Positions 44,930 through 56,449 of a stretch of 64,000 nt of DNA are shown here, in pieces. A program made the translations under genes and the position numbers. The notes beneath the pieces are model-generated. The model was not told the DNA's origin and made no database searches. It saw only the letters and a list, made by a program, of their open reading frames with translations. The DNA is from Coenobita brevimanus (taxonomy: Eukaryota > Arthropoda > Malacostraca > Decapoda > Coenobitidae), in assembly GCA_032717465.1 (NCBI GenBank), contig JAVRFU010000170.1:1-64000 (forward strand), given 5' to 3'. The first letter of the stretch is position 1, and each line of letters starts with the position of its first letter.

Positions 44930-45835
44930 GATCTGTCTATCTATTGCCAGACATCTGAATCCTGTAAGGGGTGGCCACAAACAAATCACCTCCATGCTGC
45001 CCTCTCTCCCACCATCTAACTGCCCTGCTCCCACCTCATACCCCCCTGTCTCGTATACCTCTCTACTCCATCCCTCCATCTCATCCTTGGCCTCCCCTTC
45101 CCTCTCCCCCCTTCCACCTCACTCACATAGACTCTCCTCATCAGTCTTTCGCTCTCCATCCTCTCCATATGGCCAAACCACCTCATTGTATTTCTCCTAA
45201 CGCTTTCTATCACATCCACATCCACACCACAACGCTCCTTCACTTCCTCATTTGTCAGTCTGTCTTTCCATGTGACTCCACATGCTCCTCTCAGATAACT
45301 CATTTGCACTGCTCTTACTCTTGTGTCCTACCACCAAGGTCCGGGCTTCATTTTCATACGTTAGAGTAGGTATCACAATACTGTCATGCAGCGACTCTTT
45401 TACTTCCATGCCCACTTCTCTGTTTCTTATTACTGCCTTCAAAGAACCAGCAACCTTTCTTTCCTGTTGCACCCTTTCAAGCACTTAACCCTTTAAACTT
45501 CCATCCTTACTCATCACACTATCCAGGTACTTAAATGCACTCACATTTTCCATTTCCTCCTCACCCAACCTCACTGTACATTTGGTGACTTCACTTCTCT
45601 CAAAAACCTTAACTTTACTCTTCCCTACATTCACCTTAGATTCCATTTCTTACACACTCTCCCAGACTCATTTCTTACACACTCTCCCAGACTCATTTCT
45701 TACACACTCTCCCAGACTCATCCACCAAGCCTTGCAGCTCCCCTTCGTCTTCACTTAACAACACAATATCATCTTCAAACAACAGTACTGGGAGTTTTCA
45801 AACACTGACCTCTCTCATTAGGGCTGCTTCAACAT
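44930..45835 (-). mobile_element. LINE-B copy 3, 3' half
   Basis: The TCTA tail and attgccagacatctgaatcc lie at the left. The minus strand encodes LRGACGVTWKDRLTNEEVKE, VDVDVIESVRRNTMRWFGHM and decayed RT up to the FADD region. A 26-base unit (atttcttacacactctccca...) is triplicated at about 45648-45720. 5' truncated. Confidence 0.85.
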
Positions 45836-45944
45836 AAACTGAATTTATTTTGCACTTACTTTAGCATGTTAAAATTTACTGGAGGTCAGGCTTCATAACT
45901 GAAACTGTTGTGATTTTTTTTTTCTCTGACTACAGGTCTCATTA

Positions 45945-46899
45945 TCGTTTTTAAATTCGTTTTCGTTTTCATTTTTAAAGGCTCCAACATGCTTGCATGC
46001 GTCGGCCTTGATCACCTAATGGCGGCTCTCCACGCTGCAAGATCCATTGCAGCCTCCCTGTTCAGTCCCTTAACCCTGAGGTCACAATGACCTCATCCCA
46101 TGTCTTTCTTGGTCTACCCCTCATAACCCGCTCTGCTCTGACCGAAGGGTCGAAGGATCGAATCCACCCAAAGGTCATTGGTAGACATCAGGAAGGGCAT
46201 CCGGTCATAAAATGCTACACGCTTCAGTCCAAAAGTCCTCTACCCAGAGGCAACGCCTTAGCCCTTCTGTGATAAGTGGCGTAAAACCAAATTTTTTTTT
46301 TTCTCTCTCACCCAGTTATCATCCCCCATCCTCTCCACATGTCCAAACCATCTCAATCTACCTCTCCTCATCACAACACCAATACACTCCAGTCCCATCC
46401 TACCTCTCAACTCTTCCATCTTAAACCCAGCCCCTCCAGGCCTTGGATGCAGGGATGCACTGCACATCTGCCTAATCATTGTCATTTCTGTACATCTGAG
46501 CCGGCGAATATCTTCCTCCATCACTGCCCAGGTCTCACTACCATACAGCATTACACGCCTAACACATGCTGCATACAAAGACCCCTTAGCATGTAGGGAG
46601 AGTCCTCTCAATGTCAGGAGAGGCAAGAGCTCCCTGAACTTCTTCCAACCACTTCTCACCCTAGCCACAGAGCTAGCTCCAGCCCCACCTCCAGCACACA
46701 ACATGTCTCCCAAATAACAAAACTCTTCCACACACTCAAGAGATTCGCCAACAAGTTCAATCCTTTCACGTCTGACAATTTCCACCAGCTCTCCCCGACA
46801 CGCCGTACAAATAAAATCAGCATTATCTCGCAGTCTACCTCTGATACCACTACATCTCTTATGCACCCATTTATCACAAACACTGCATGACACAGACAA
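45945..46899 (-). mobile_element. LINE-A copy 4, 3' third, with a SINE inside
   Basis: The 3' tail and aaaggctccaacatgcttgc lie at the left. The minus frame 46258-46899 reads CSVCDKWVHKRCSGIRGRLR through GSETWAVMEEDIRRLRCTEM. It is broken at about 46130-46305 by a SINE, with loss of roughly 45 LINE bases. 5' truncated in the Cys/His motif. Confidence 0.88.
46130..46305 (+). mobile_element. tRNA-derived SINE inserted in LINE-A copy 4
   Basis: It reads ctgaccgaagggtcgaagga, a B-box-like gatcgaatcc, then gtagacatcaggaagggcat, ccggtcataaaatgctacac and a T-run. It matches 63785-63955 but lacks the first part of the head. Confidence 0.8.
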
Positions 46900-47244
46900 G
46901 AAATTGGGCTAACTCACCATTAATTTTACGCAATTCTAAGCCTTTTTTCTTCTATGGCACTTCTGTCGTAAATCAACCGTTGATGAGTTATGCAATTTAT
47001 GTTGTTATTATTTTCACTGGGAGAGAGCCATATTTCCCCTGCAGTGCTTGGACAGTTGTGTGTGTTCGTTTGTGCGTGTTATGTGTGTGGGTGGATAAAG
47101 CACATGCGTCACACATGATTCAGCCAATCACAAAGTAGGATTTCAAACGCCCCACGCTAGGGCCTGCAAGATTTGAAAGTCAGTTTTTCTCCAGTCATGA
47201 ACTGTGAAGACTGCAAAATTACCGTTATTACTTCAGGAGCTGTA
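46900..47244. other. Unassigned spacer
   Basis: Non-repetitive by eye, with a short GT-rich stretch near 47055-47095; no coding exon. Confidence 0.4.
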
Positions 47245-47255
47245 AACTGGTGGGT

Positions 47256-47637
47256 CTATCTATCTATCTCTCTATAGCCCGACGCCCTAATCCCGCAAAA
47301 GGGTGGCCGCAGACAAAACGCCTCCAAGTCACTCTGTCACCCACCATTTGACTCCCCTCCCCCCAACTCACCCCCCCCTCCCTCATATACCTCTCAAGTC
47401 CATCCCTCCACCTCATCTTCGGTCTACCTCTCCCTCTCCCTCCCTCCACCTCACCTACATACACCCTCTTAGTCAGTCTTTCATTCTCCATTCTCTCCAC
47501 ATGTCCAAACCACCTCAGTGTATTTCTCCTAATCTTTTCAACCACATCCACATCTACCCCACAACGTTCCTTCACTTCTTCATTCGTCAACCTGTCCCTC
47601 CACGTCACTCCACATGCTCCTCTCAAGTAACTCAAGT
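47256..47637 (-). mobile_element. LINE-B copy 4, short 3' copy with an 11-bp target duplication
   Basis: It is flanked by aactggtgggt at 47245-47255 and 47638-47648. The minus strand encodes YLRGACGVTWRDRLTNEEVK to WRRFVCGHPFAGLG without breaks and ends in the TAGA-type tail. A recent, strongly 5'-truncated insertion; it shows that this family makes target duplications of about 11 bases. Confidence 0.92.
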
Positions 47638-47648
47638 AACTGGTGGGT

Positions 47649-48066
47649 AAAGGCATTATTTCATATTTACACTTGGTTAGGTTAGGTTAGATGAGGTTTG
47701 GTTAATGTCATGGGGGGTCTGGGGGGCCCAGTTAGGAAACACGAACTCCCTAAAAAGCTTAAAATTATATTTTTCCAAAGGATTTTAGTGTTTTTGGATT
47801 GAATTTGATACCAGTTTCAGTTGGAAATCACTCGTTTTTGCGTGTTTTCCCCACCCAAAACCCCGCTTTCCCACAGGTCCCCCATTATTCTTAGGGGGGT
47901 GGAGAACAAAAAAAAGGTATTTCCAAAAGAAATAATCTGCCAGGGATGTCATTTTAATTTTTCTTGTCATTTCTGAAAGATTTCATTCAGCTTATGGCAG
48001 ACTTTTCGTACTGGCTTGGATGGATGTAGCCTTAAAAAAACTCCTTCAGTACAAGAGGCCTTTCCT
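47649..48066. other. Unassigned spacer with a telomere-like run
   Basis: It contains ggttaggttaggttag at about 47676-47691 (three TTAGG units), G-runs near 47711-47728, and no exon. Confidence 0.45.
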
Positions 48067-48669
48067 ATCTATCTATAGCCTGACGCCCTAATCCCGCAAA
48101 GGGTGGCTGCAGACAAAACGCCTCTGAGTCGCTCTATCACCCACCATTTGACTGCCCTCCCCCCTGCTCACTCCCACCCCCCTATCTCATATACCTCTCC
48201 ACTCCATCCCTCCGTCTCATCCTTGGCCTCCCCCTCCTTCTCCCCCCCTCCACATCACTCACTTACACTCTCCTCATCAGTCTATCACTCTCCATCCCCT
48301 CCACATGGCCAGACCATCTCAGTGTGTTTCTCCTAACGCATCCTATCACATCCACATCCACACCACAATGCTTCTTCACTTCCTCATTGGTCAGTCTGTC
48401 ACTCCATGTAACTCCGCATGTTCCTCTCAAATAACTCATTTCCAATGCTCTCACTCCTGACTTCTCTCCCTCCAACAAGGTCCAAGCTTCACGTCCATAC
48501 GTTAGAGTTGTATCACAATACTGTCATGTAGTAATATTTTTGCTTCCATGCTCACTTCCCTGTTTCTTATCACTGCATTCAAGGAACCAGCAACCATTCT
48601 TCCTTGTTGTACCCTTTCAAGGACTTCACCCTCCAAACTTCCATCCTTACTCATCACACTACCCAAGTA
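48067..48669 (-). mobile_element. LINE-B copy 5, 3' segment
   Basis: Tail tctatctatagcctgacgcc, then minus-strand sequence LRGTCGVTWSDRLTNEEVKK and decayed upstream RT. It is cut at cccaagTA by the Tigger element and resumes as cttaaa at 51387, restoring the LINE sequence cccaagtacttaaa. Confidence 0.88.
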
Positions 48670-51384
48670 CAGTACCATCGCGTCCAGCACGCGTTAGTCC
48701 AGCACGATTCGAGTCCAGCACGGTGAGCAATTAATTAGTATTATTTAATATGATTTAATTACTGCAACATGAGTGTGTTAGCATAACATGCACAGAGCTC
48801 CGAGAAGTGGGCCAAATCCACAGAGTTCACTCTAACACGATCACCCCCAGTCCAACACGGCCATACTGGACATTCCCATGATGATGATAGCCAGTGAAAA
48901 CTTCTGATCAAGTAGCCTTCCCCGCCCGCTATCGTGACGTGATCGTGATGGCGCCCAATTAAAAACGGTTCTGCTGTCACGTGATGTTTTGTTTAAATTT
49001 CTCCCGCCACAGCTCCACTCCTAATTCGCACTGGACGGTGCTTTGTTCTCGCAGCATTTTCTAAATTTCTGCCCTTGGTATTGCATTCTACCCTGCTCAC
49101 GATGCCTAGGAAGCCTTCTGAGAACCCCAAGAAGCGGCGGCACCTCCCTCAGGCCACCAAGCTAGAAATTTATCGAGAGGAAAAAGAAAGGGGAGAGGAA
49201 TGTGGACATCGCCAAGGCCTACGACGTGAATGAAGCCAGCGTGAGAACAATAATAAAAAACCAAGACAAGATCCTGGTGGCAGTGAAGGCTTACGGGGGC
49301 GGGCCACTTGACTCCAGGTGCAGGCCTGCTGACCCAGCAATCATTATAATGGAGCGGTACCTCAGTATGTACGTACAGAGGAAGGAGGCAGAGGGTGTTC
49401 CTGTAGATTCTTTGAACATCAGGGAGATGGCGAAGAAGTTCTATAGTGTGGCTATGAGGAGGACTGGGTCACAGCCTAACTCATTCCGTGCCTCTACAGG
49501 GTGGTTTGCATCATTTTTGAAAAGGAAGGAGATACGGCGGGCCAAGTTGCATGGAGAAACTGCTTCAGCAGACCACATTGCTGCCTCAGAATTCCCAGCT
49601 CTACTGAAGAACATCATAGAGAAGGAAGGGTACACAGCACATCAAGTGTACAATATGGACGAGACAGGACTACAGTGGAAGAAGATGCCTAACAACACTT
49701 ACATCATGAAAACCAGCTGCCAGGGACGAGGCAGGAAGGTCGACAAGTCCCGTGTATCTCTACTTCTAACCGTCAATGCTTCCGGGTCTCATAAAATGAG
49801 ACCGTTTTTGATAAGCAAGGTGGCACACCCCAGGTGCTTCTACAACCGCTCTATGGCAGATCTGGATGTTATCTGGCATAAAAATGACTCAGGTTGGATG
49901 ACGGCAGTATCCTGTATAGAATGGTTTAAGAAAACTTCATCCCTGATGCAAAATGCAAGATGAGAACTCTGAAACTTCCTGAGAAAATCCTCCTGTTAGC
50001 AGATAATGCCTGTGGACATCCCCAGATCTTGGCTGACGTAGACCCAGCAGTGAAGGTGGTGTTTTTACCAGCCAACACCACGTCACTTATGCAGCCTCTT
50101 GACCAGGAGGTCATAAGTAACTTCAAGATGTTTTACAATCAGAGACTAAGCCGACATCTTCAGAAAGCAACAGAAACTTTTTCAGAAGTGAAGCAGATGG
50201 AGGCAGAATTGGGTGGAAGCCCCAACAGTTCACCAGCATCATCTCGCTCGTCCTCACCTGATCTTGACTCACCTGTACCAGGAACAAGCGCTGCCACACC
50301 ACTGCCAGCATCACCACCTCAGGAATATCCCCACCCTGCCATGATGTCAACTACTCCAAGTAACCCTGCTGCTATGACTGTTGTACAGTTTTGGAAAAAG
50401 TACAACATGAAAAATTGTGTTGACAATATTGTGGCTGCCTGGGATAGTGTTAACGTGGCAACAATCAACCATGCCTGGCGCAAGCTAACTCCGTACTTCA
50501 CCACTTCTCACTAACAAGATTCACTTCAGTGCCCTGAGGACAGCAGGCAGGCAACCTTGGCAGAACTTCAGAGGATCCCAGGCTGTGAGGAGGTTGCAGA
50601 GGAGGACTTAACAGACCCTGTGCAACGCCGAGAGGAGATCACCTTGGACAAAGCTGTTCGTCGAGTTGCTGCAGTTGACGAGGTGCAGGTAGAGGAGGTG
50701 AGAATGGCTGCTGCAGACTCCAACGCACCTCCAGCTCCCCTCCTGAAGATGCAGGATGTTAACGAGATCCTTCATGCTGTTGAAATTCTTAAGGAGGCCA
50801 TGAACAGAGATCCTAATGAAATCCGACGCCAGGAGGTGATACATACCGTGGAAAACAGTGTGCGTTACTATGCTGATCTGTACAGGAGACACATTAACAA
50901 GAGGACTCAGACACTCATTACTAGCTTCTTTCAGTAAAAGGAGGAAGAGAGAAGAGTGCTAGAACAGGCAGAAGCAGGACCTTCCATGGATGTGGATGAG
51001 GATAGTGATTCTGAATGTGATTTTGAAGGATTTATGAAGGAGGTTGAGGAGGAGCAGCAGCCATTACCCACTAGTGACGCCAACAGCCATCTTTCGGGGA
51101 ACCAGTAGGACTACTTACAGCCTCGGACATCACCTTCCATTCCCAGCAAGCCCACCAGCACTATCCTAAAAGGTTAGTTATCATTCATAGTACAGTAACA
51201 TTTATTATAATTACAGTAGTACCAATATATGTATAGGTATATGGTAGGTATTTAGGGTGACTTTTCCTTGGGTTGCTGACATAATTCATTTTTCCCCATA
51301 AGCTCTATTGTTAGTCCAACACGTTTTTGGTCCAACACGTGACCCATCCATGACAATATTACCGTGCTGGATGCGAGGGTACTG
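48670..51384 (+). mobile_element. Tigger/pogo DNA transposon, full length, decayed
   Basis: The ends are imperfect inverted repeats, cagtaccatcgcgtccagca and cagtaccctcgcatccagca (the second as reverse complement), with TA duplicated at 48668-48669 and 51385-51386. One transposase gene on the + strand. TA targeting and a jerky/CENP-B-like transposase place it in the Tc1/mariner-pogo group. Confidence 0.95.
49102..51108 (+). pseudogene. Tigger/pogo transposase (CENP-B/jerky-like), broken
   Basis: It starts MPRKPSENPKKRRHLPQATK. A shift near 49190 leads into the psq/HTH region (VDIAKAYDVNEASVRTIIKN) and a CENP-B-type DNA-binding region (KKFYSVAMRRTG ... GWFASFLKRKEI). The DDE core gives the first Asp in YNMDETGLQWKK and, after a shift near 49930, the second in KILLLADNACGHPQ and the third in SLMQPLDQEV. 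In-frame TAA codons at 50512 and 50935 break the C-terminal part. Just before the second TAA is QTLITSFF, which fits the PCNA-binding Q-x-x-I-x-x-F-F box described for pogo transposases. Acidic tail to 51108. Confidence 0.9.
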
Positions 51385-51392
51385 TACTTAAA

Positions 51393-51774
51393 TCTATCTA
51401 TCTATCTGTCTATTGCCAGATGCCATAATCCCGTAAGGGGTGGCCATTTGACTTTGAGTTATTTGTTTTACGGAGAGGGGCACTAACCCTCCACCAACCC
51501 ACTTGCTGACATGTAGGGAGCACGTATGATTTGGTTTTATGGTTACCACCCAGCGTTGTAAATGGTTTCTTGGCTTACAGGAAACCATTTGGCTTGTCAC
51601 TCAGTGTAAAGCTACCTGTAAAGGAAAGAAAAGCAATAAGAAGTGACAGGAAAGATGGAAGAAATAGGAAGAGAGGAGGACAGGCACAGAAAAAGAATGA
51701 TAAAGGCTAAGGAAGAAGTAGGCAGCACTACATCAAGTGAGTGGATGATGGTCGCCACCACTTACCACCATGTA
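51393..51774 (-). mobile_element. SINE with LINE-B-type tail, inserted in LINE-B copy 5
   Basis: Near-identical to 780-1121: TCTA tail, ttgccagatgccataatccc, the hairpin core (aaatggtttcttgg...aggaaaccattt) and the tcaagtgagtggatgatggt end. It separates cttaaa from tactcacattttcc of the LINE, which are otherwise adjacent. Confidence 0.8.
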
Positions 51775-52418
51775 CTCACATTTTCCATTTCCTCATCATC
51801 CAACCTCGCTGTACATTCACTGCCTTCACTTCTCTTGATGACCATAACTTTACTTTTCCCTACATTCACCTTTAAATTCCGTTTCTTACACACTCTCCAA
51901 AACTCGTCCACCAAGCCTTGCAGCTCCCCTTCATCTTCGCTTAACATCTGCAAACAACAGTACAGGGAGTTTCCAGAGACCACCCTCTCTCACTAGGGTC
52001 ACTCCAACATCCACTGCCCTACCTTGTATCTCTTTTATAACCCCATTCATGTACAGATTGAACAACCATGGAGACATGACATCCCTGTTTCAACCCAACC
52101 TTCAAAGAGAAAAATTCACTCAGTTCATCATTCACATGCACTGCAGCCTTAGCACCCTCATACATACTCTTCACAGCATTCAACACCTTCCCAGCTACTC
52201 AATATATTCATAATACTTTCCACAATCCTTGTCTATCCACCTTATCATATGCTTTCTCCAAATGCATAAAGGCGGCCTACAACTTCTTTCCCTTCTCTAG
52301 AAACTTTTCCACTAAAGATCTAAGAATGAATATCTGATCTACACAACCTCTTCCCTTCCTAAAGCCTCCCTGTTCTCCAACTAATTCCTCTGTTATTTCC
52401 TTAACTCCATCAGGTGCT
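51775..52418 (-). mobile_element. LINE-B copy 5, 5' segment (RT start)
   Basis: It continues the copy from 48067-48669 and 51387-51392. The minus strand encodes decayed RT including ITEELVGEQGGFRKGRGCVD and QIFILRSLVEKFLEKGKKLY. It stops at 52418, where a + strand endonuclease fragment begins. Confidence 0.8.
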
Positions 52419-52429
52419 TGAGTGTGCGA

Positions 52430-52800
52430 AAGTGGATGTATGTGGAATAACTGAAACAAAATGAAGAGGTGAGAGTGAGAGACAGTGGGGTTATGGATGG
52501 GAAATATGTGCAGGAGTAGGTGAGAATGAGAGGGCAAAAGGAGTGTGTATTGTTGTGAGTAAAAGATTGAAGAAGAACATAAGAGAGTACGGATCAGTTG
52601 GCTCAAAGATTGTGTGGGTTAGATTGAATGTTGGAATACAAATGTGGGCAACTGTGTGCGTGTATGCGCCAATGCAAGATCATGCAAGCAGAGTGAGAGA
52701 AGAGTTCTGGACAAATGTGGAAGTGTGCATGGAAAAGTTCGGAAGGAATGAGAGAGTGTTTTTGATTGGTAATATGAAAGAGGTAAACAGTCATCGCTCA
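52430..52800 (+). mobile_element. LINE endonuclease fragment, opposite orientation to LINE-B copy 5
   Basis: It reads VDVCGITETK near its start, then RAKGVCIVVSKRLKKNIREY and ATVCVYAPMQDHASRVREEF, ending in a GNMKEVN (GDMNGKVN-like) motif. These are endonuclease motifs of the LINE-B/D type. It could be the inverted 5' end of copy 5 (twin priming) or a separate insertion. Confidence 0.75.
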
Positions 52801-53016
52801 AAGGATGAATAATAAATTGACAGATGATAGGAGCAAACCATAAATATTACTCTACAGTAGTAATGTACCTCTTTTTATTAAATTTCAAATGTATGTTGCT
52901 GCTAGTATGTACAGAGGCAATAGCTCTTAAAATATTTCATTTGATTTTGAGAGTGTGGGGACCTCATAGTCAGTGTGATGTACTAAAAAGTGCTGAAGTT
53001 CATCCTTACTCTACAG

Positions 53017-53159
53017 GTGTCTAGCCAGGGAGCACTCAATTGCAACAGCAGCAGTCAAGATGTGCTTAATGCTGATTCAAGGTCAAGGAGTATTTAGTGC
53101 AGTGTGGTGGGGCCTGCAGGGTGTACGGTATATGGAGAAGGTTGGAGGGCAGTGTGGAG
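53017..53159 (+). CDS. Putative exon of an unidentified gene (Z), first visible exon
   Basis: It follows ttactctacag and ends before gtaagc. It is fully open: CLAREHSIATAAVKMCLMLI, then QGQGVFSAVWWGLQGVRYME and KVGGQCG plus one base. It is amphipathic-helix-rich and clearly protein-like. It ends in phase 1, matching the exon at 61628 (...QCG-V-DYRQL...). Family not recognised; it may belong to gene X. Confidence 0.65.
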
Positions 53160-53869
53160 GTAAGCAAACTACATGTTGTATTCCATCAGCTAAGGAGACT
53201 TTCTAGCATCTCTTCCTTACCATAATATTCTCATATAATATTTGTCTTTGTATTTATTTTTTTGTGGACTAATAATGCATAAATAGCACACAGGAGATTG
53301 GTAACCTGTTCAGTCTGAGGACATCTTTTATTCTTGTGACTGCAAGACAGATATACTCAAGAAAATTCCCAAGTAATGAAGGGGTTAATGAAAACTATAT
53401 CCAGCTCTTCCAGTTCAAAAAGTCATCCTTAGTTGAATGTAGTTTTATAGAGGCAGCAATAGAGAATTTATTAAATTCCCTTGGCTGACCTTCATAACAT
53501 GCCATTTGTGGAAATTGACTGGTAAGGAAGAGGTGTAAGTTAGCCTTCTACACTGATGAGAATGTAGCTTTTATTTATTTTTAAGGGGAAGGAGGGAGGA
53601 TGATGAGCAGATAAACAAACTACATTTGGTGATATTCATGCTTTGTATTGCTCTCACTCACTAGGTACAGCCACTATAACAATGACAAAGAACCTTCGTA
53701 TGGTTAAAAAAAACACGATGTATTTCATGTGTAGTATAAAACACTAGTTGTATTGCACATGAAGTAATTCTGACATGAATCACATTCATTGTTATTCTAT
53801 GTGGGGATTACTTCACACTTGAATATACTGCATCTATATACTAGTACATATAAAAAGTTAAGATAAATG
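53160..53869 (+). other. Presumed intron of gene Z
   Basis: A/T-rich, no recognised element or exon. Confidence 0.45.
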
Positions 53870-56449
53870 TTTGTGAGAAGAAAGTTGGATGGGTTAGGTC
53901 TGAGTGAAACGAAGATGAAAGGGAAGGGGGAATCTATGTTTGGAAGTGTGAATGGAAGATTGTCAGGTGTTGATAGAGGAAAGGCAAGAGAAGATGTGGC
54001 CTTGTTGGTGAGTCTGTAAGTACAGCAATGTGTGATTGAATGGAAGGAGGTGTCATCGAGACTGATGTGGGTGAAAGCGAAATTTGAACGTGAGTTGTGG
54101 GTGTTTGTGAGTGCATATGGGCCTGGTAGTGAAAGGGATGAACAAGAGAGGGAGTCTTTCTGGAATGATGTTGATGAGTGTCTGCAGAGTTTTGGAGCAA
54201 ATGTGAATGTGGTAATGATGGGAGATCTGAATGCTAGAGTGGGAAATGTATCAGTTGAAGGCGTAGTTGGTATGCATGGTGTGCCTGGAAGAAATGAAAA
54301 TGGGGAACGAATGATAGCGATGTGTGTTGAGCGAGAGATGGTGATTGGGAATACGCTGTTTGAGAAGAAAGATATTTATAAGTATACATGGGTGAGACAG
54401 GAGGGTGGAAGGGTTGTTGATAGAGCCTTGATGGACTATGTGGTTGTGTCTAGGAATGTAATAGGAAGATTGTTGGATGTGAGAGTTCTGAGTGGGGAGG
54501 GTGGAGGTATGGCTGACCACTACCTGGTGGAGGGAAAGTTAAGAGTAGGTAAGAGATGGGTGAGAGCTAGGAGGGTTAGGTGTGGCAGGGAGGTTTTGAA
54601 AGTGAGTGAGTTGGATAAAAGAGAGAAAAAGATAGAGTATCAGGAGAAATTGAAAGATGAGTGGAACGCAGTGAAAGATCGGGAAAATGGCAGCGTGGAG
54701 GAGGAATGGCAGTTATTTAAGAGGTCTGTGGTGGGGCATGCAGAAGAGGTGTGTGGTGTGAGACGTGTGGGTGGTGATGTAAGAAAAGGAAGTGAATGGT
54801 GGTGCGAGGAAGTAAGTATGGCTGTGGCTGAGAAGAGACGTGCATATGAAGTGTGGCTGCAGAGGAAGGATGAGATGTCATATGAAAGGTATAAGGAAAA
54901 TAGGAATAGAGCGAGAAGGGCTGTGCGTGATGCTAAAGTGGCAGCAGATGAGAGGTGGGGTAAGTGGCTGACAGAGAATTTTCAACAGAATAAGAAAATG
55001 TTTTGGGAGGAGGTGAAAAGGATACGAAAGGGAGAGTCTGGGAAGGAAGAACGAGTAAAAGCAGAGAATGGAAGGATGTTAATTAAGATGGATGCAGTAA
55101 GGAAGAGATGGGCAGAGTATTTTGAACGATTGTTAAATGTAGAGGAGGAAAGGGTGGCTGAGATTGTGTCTGATGGAAGGGTGCAAGGAATAAATGTGTT
55201 GGGAGAGTTGAATGATTCTATGATCATGGAGGAGGAAGTGGAGAAGGCAGTAAAGGAGATGAAAACAGGGAAAGCTGCAGGTATGGATGGGTGTGCTGTG
55301 GAATGCCTGAAGGGTGGTGGAGTGACTATTGTTGACTGGTTAGTAAGATTGTTGAATGTGTGCTTTGAGAAAGGTATGGTGCCAATTGACTGGGCAAGTG
55401 CTTGTGTGGTCCCGTTGTATAAAGGCAAGGGTGATAAGTATGAATGTACTAGCTTTAGGGGTATAAGTCTGTTGAGTGTTGTAGGTAAGGTGTATGGTAG
55501 AGTGTTAATTATGAGAGTTAGAGAGGGTACAGAGGGAGTGATTGGTGATGAGCAGTGTGGCTTTAGAAGAGGGAGGGGATGCATTGATCAGGTGTTTGCT
55601 GTGAGACAAGTGTGTGAAAAGTATTTAGCGAAAGGCAAGGATGTGTTTTGGGCATTTATGGATTTAGAGAAAGCGTATGATAGAATTGATAGGGAGGCTT
55701 TGTGGACTGTTTTAAGATTGTATGGACTTGATGGTAGGTTACTAAAAGGGATGAAAAGTTTTTATGTAAATAGTAGAGCGTGTGTAAGAGTGGGAAATGC
55801 TGTGAGTGATTGGTTTCCCGTGAGAGTGGGGCTGTGACAGGGATGTGTGATGTCGCCTTGGTTGTTTAATATTTACATGGATGGTGTTGTAAGGGAAGTT
55901 AATGCAAGAGTTTTAGGTGGTCTGAGTCTGGTAAATGTTGATGGTGGAGAATGGAATGTGAAGCAGCTGCTGTTTGCAGATGATACTGCACTGGTGACTG
56001 ATTCAGAGGAGAGATTGAGACAGTTGGTAGAGGAGTTTGGAAGGGTGTGTGAAAGGAGGAAATTGAAAGTAAATGAGAATAAGAGTAAAGTGAGGAAGTG
56101 TACGAGGTGGATAGATGGTAGGGGGATGAATATAGTTTTGATTGGTGAGTTGCTTGAGGAGGTAGATTGTTTTAAATATCTAGGGTCACATGTTGCTGTG
56201 GATGGAAGAATAGATGCAGAAGTGAAATTTAGAATAAATGAAGTAGGAAAGGTGATGGGAGGAATGAAAAAAGTGTTTAAATGTCGTTTGCTTAGAATGG
56301 ATGTAAAGAGAAGGCTGTATGAGGGTGTTGTGGTACCGACTGCATTATATGGGGCTGAAACATGGAATATGGGCGTAGCAGAGAGGAAAAGTTTGAATGT
56401 AATGGAGATGAGGTGTCTGAGGAGTATGTGTGGAGTGACGCATATGGAT
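53870..56449 (+). mobile_element. LINE-D: endonuclease and RT, 3' end missing
   Basis: A long frame from about 54020 encodes the endonuclease (LWVFVSAYGPGSERDEQERE, VVMMGDLNARVGNV, MADHYLVEGKLRVG), a charged linker, then the RT (MKTGKAAGMDGCAVECLKGG, VVPLYKGKGDKYECTSFRGI, AFMDLEKAYDRIDREALWTV). A TGA at 55836-55838 replaces an expected arginine in VGL-R-QGCVMSPWLFN, after which the frame continues with LLFADDTALVTDSEERLRQL to CGVTHMDR. One further stop lies near 54018. It ends abruptly where LINE-B copy 6 starts on the other strand. Confidence 0.92.
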
